Shown here: positions 4,902-5,005 of the stretch, one piece after another
Numbering within the stretch: position 1 is the stretch's first letter
How the letters are laid out: each line of letters begins with the position of its first letter
Assembly: GCA_902461995.1 (NCBI GenBank)
Contig: CABQAA010000183.1
Location: forward strand, 1-5,005
Length of the DNA: 5,005 nt
Source: an uncultured Oscillospiraceae bacterium
GTDB taxonomy: Bacteria; Bacillota; Clostridia; Oscillospirales; Acutalibacteraceae
Direction of reading: 5' to 3'
Notes under the pieces: generated by a model
Database searches by the model: none
Seen by the model: only the letters and a program-made list of their open reading frames with translations
Told to the model about the DNA's origin: nothing
Translations under genes and position numbers: made by a program

Positions 4902-5005
4902 ATGCCCAACATTAAATCCGCTAAAAAGCGTGTGAAGGTGATTGCAACCAAGACCGCGCAGAACAAGGCCAACCGCTCTGCCCTCCGGACCCAGATCAAG
5001 AAGGC
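4902..5005 (+). CDS. rpsT: 30S ribosomal protein bS20 (5' part, runs off window)
   Basis: This is a primary binding protein of the small ribosomal subunit that contacts 16S rRNA. 34 complete codons are visible, starting MPNIKSAKKRVKV and continuing through QNKANRSALRTQIKK, the conserved Lys/Arg-rich N-terminal helix of bS20. Full-length members are about 85-90 residues, so about 60% is missing. A near-perfect ribosome binding site AGAGGAGGT (4887-4895) lies 6 nt before the ATG. The divergent arrangement with gpr is common in Clostridia and supports the gpr call. Confidence 0.95.
   Translation, partial: MPNIKSAKKRVKVIATKTAQNKANRSALRTQIKK

Noticed and set aside
1..5005. CRISPR array, tRNA gene, phage or defence system
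   Set aside because: No regularly spaced repeats, cloverleaf-like segment or marker protein was seen on either strand.

Overview
The window looks like the chromosome of a GC-rich, spore-forming Clostridia bacterium, probably of the Oscillospiraceae/Ruminococcaceae type. It carries two sporulation genes (gpr, spoIIP) divergent from the ribosomal protein gene rpsT, and its promoters are of the sigma-A TTGnnn/TAnnnT kind with purine-rich ribosome binding sites. The lineage is inferred from gene content and order. No rRNA or other taxonomic marker is present.

Layout, left to right. Positions 1-655 (minus) hold most of an EcsA-like ABC transporter ATPase whose 3' end runs off the window, with a good extended -10 promoter at 727-755. 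Positions 818-1232 (minus) hold the remains of a small gene that appears to be broken twice: its best start (1232) opens a frame different from the one carrying most of the protein-like sequence, and its 3' end is split by a 173-bp non-coding insertion (856-1028). The insertion has 16-bp imperfect terminal inverted repeats, two strong internal hairpins and a perfect 18-bp direct repeat on either side. Removing one repeat copy plus the insertion restores a clean C-terminus and stop codon. Positions 1497-2135 (plus) encode a lipoprotein with a Thr/Pro-rich linker and an NlpC/P60-like domain that lacks the expected catalytic residues. It has its own promoter at 1413-1441. A strong two-way terminator at 2178-2214 separates it from the convergent operon.

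Positions 4708-2214 (minus) form a sporulation cluster read right to left: gpr (spore protease), spoIIP (cell-wall hydrolase of engulfment) and a small unrecognised membrane protein 19 nt behind spoIIP. A sigma-G/sigma-F-like promoter can be proposed upstream of gpr (4784-4812). The window ends in the first 34 codons of rpsT (plus), with its own sigma-A promoter.

How the genes work together: SpoIIP acts during engulfment and GPR degrades small acid-soluble spore proteins at germination, so the operon links early and late steps of the spore cycle. The co-transcribed membrane protein is a candidate sporulation factor. I see no CRISPR array, tRNA, phage or defence system. The most unusual things here are the MITE-like insertion in an already decaying gene and the pseudo-enzyme NlpC/P60 lipoprotein.
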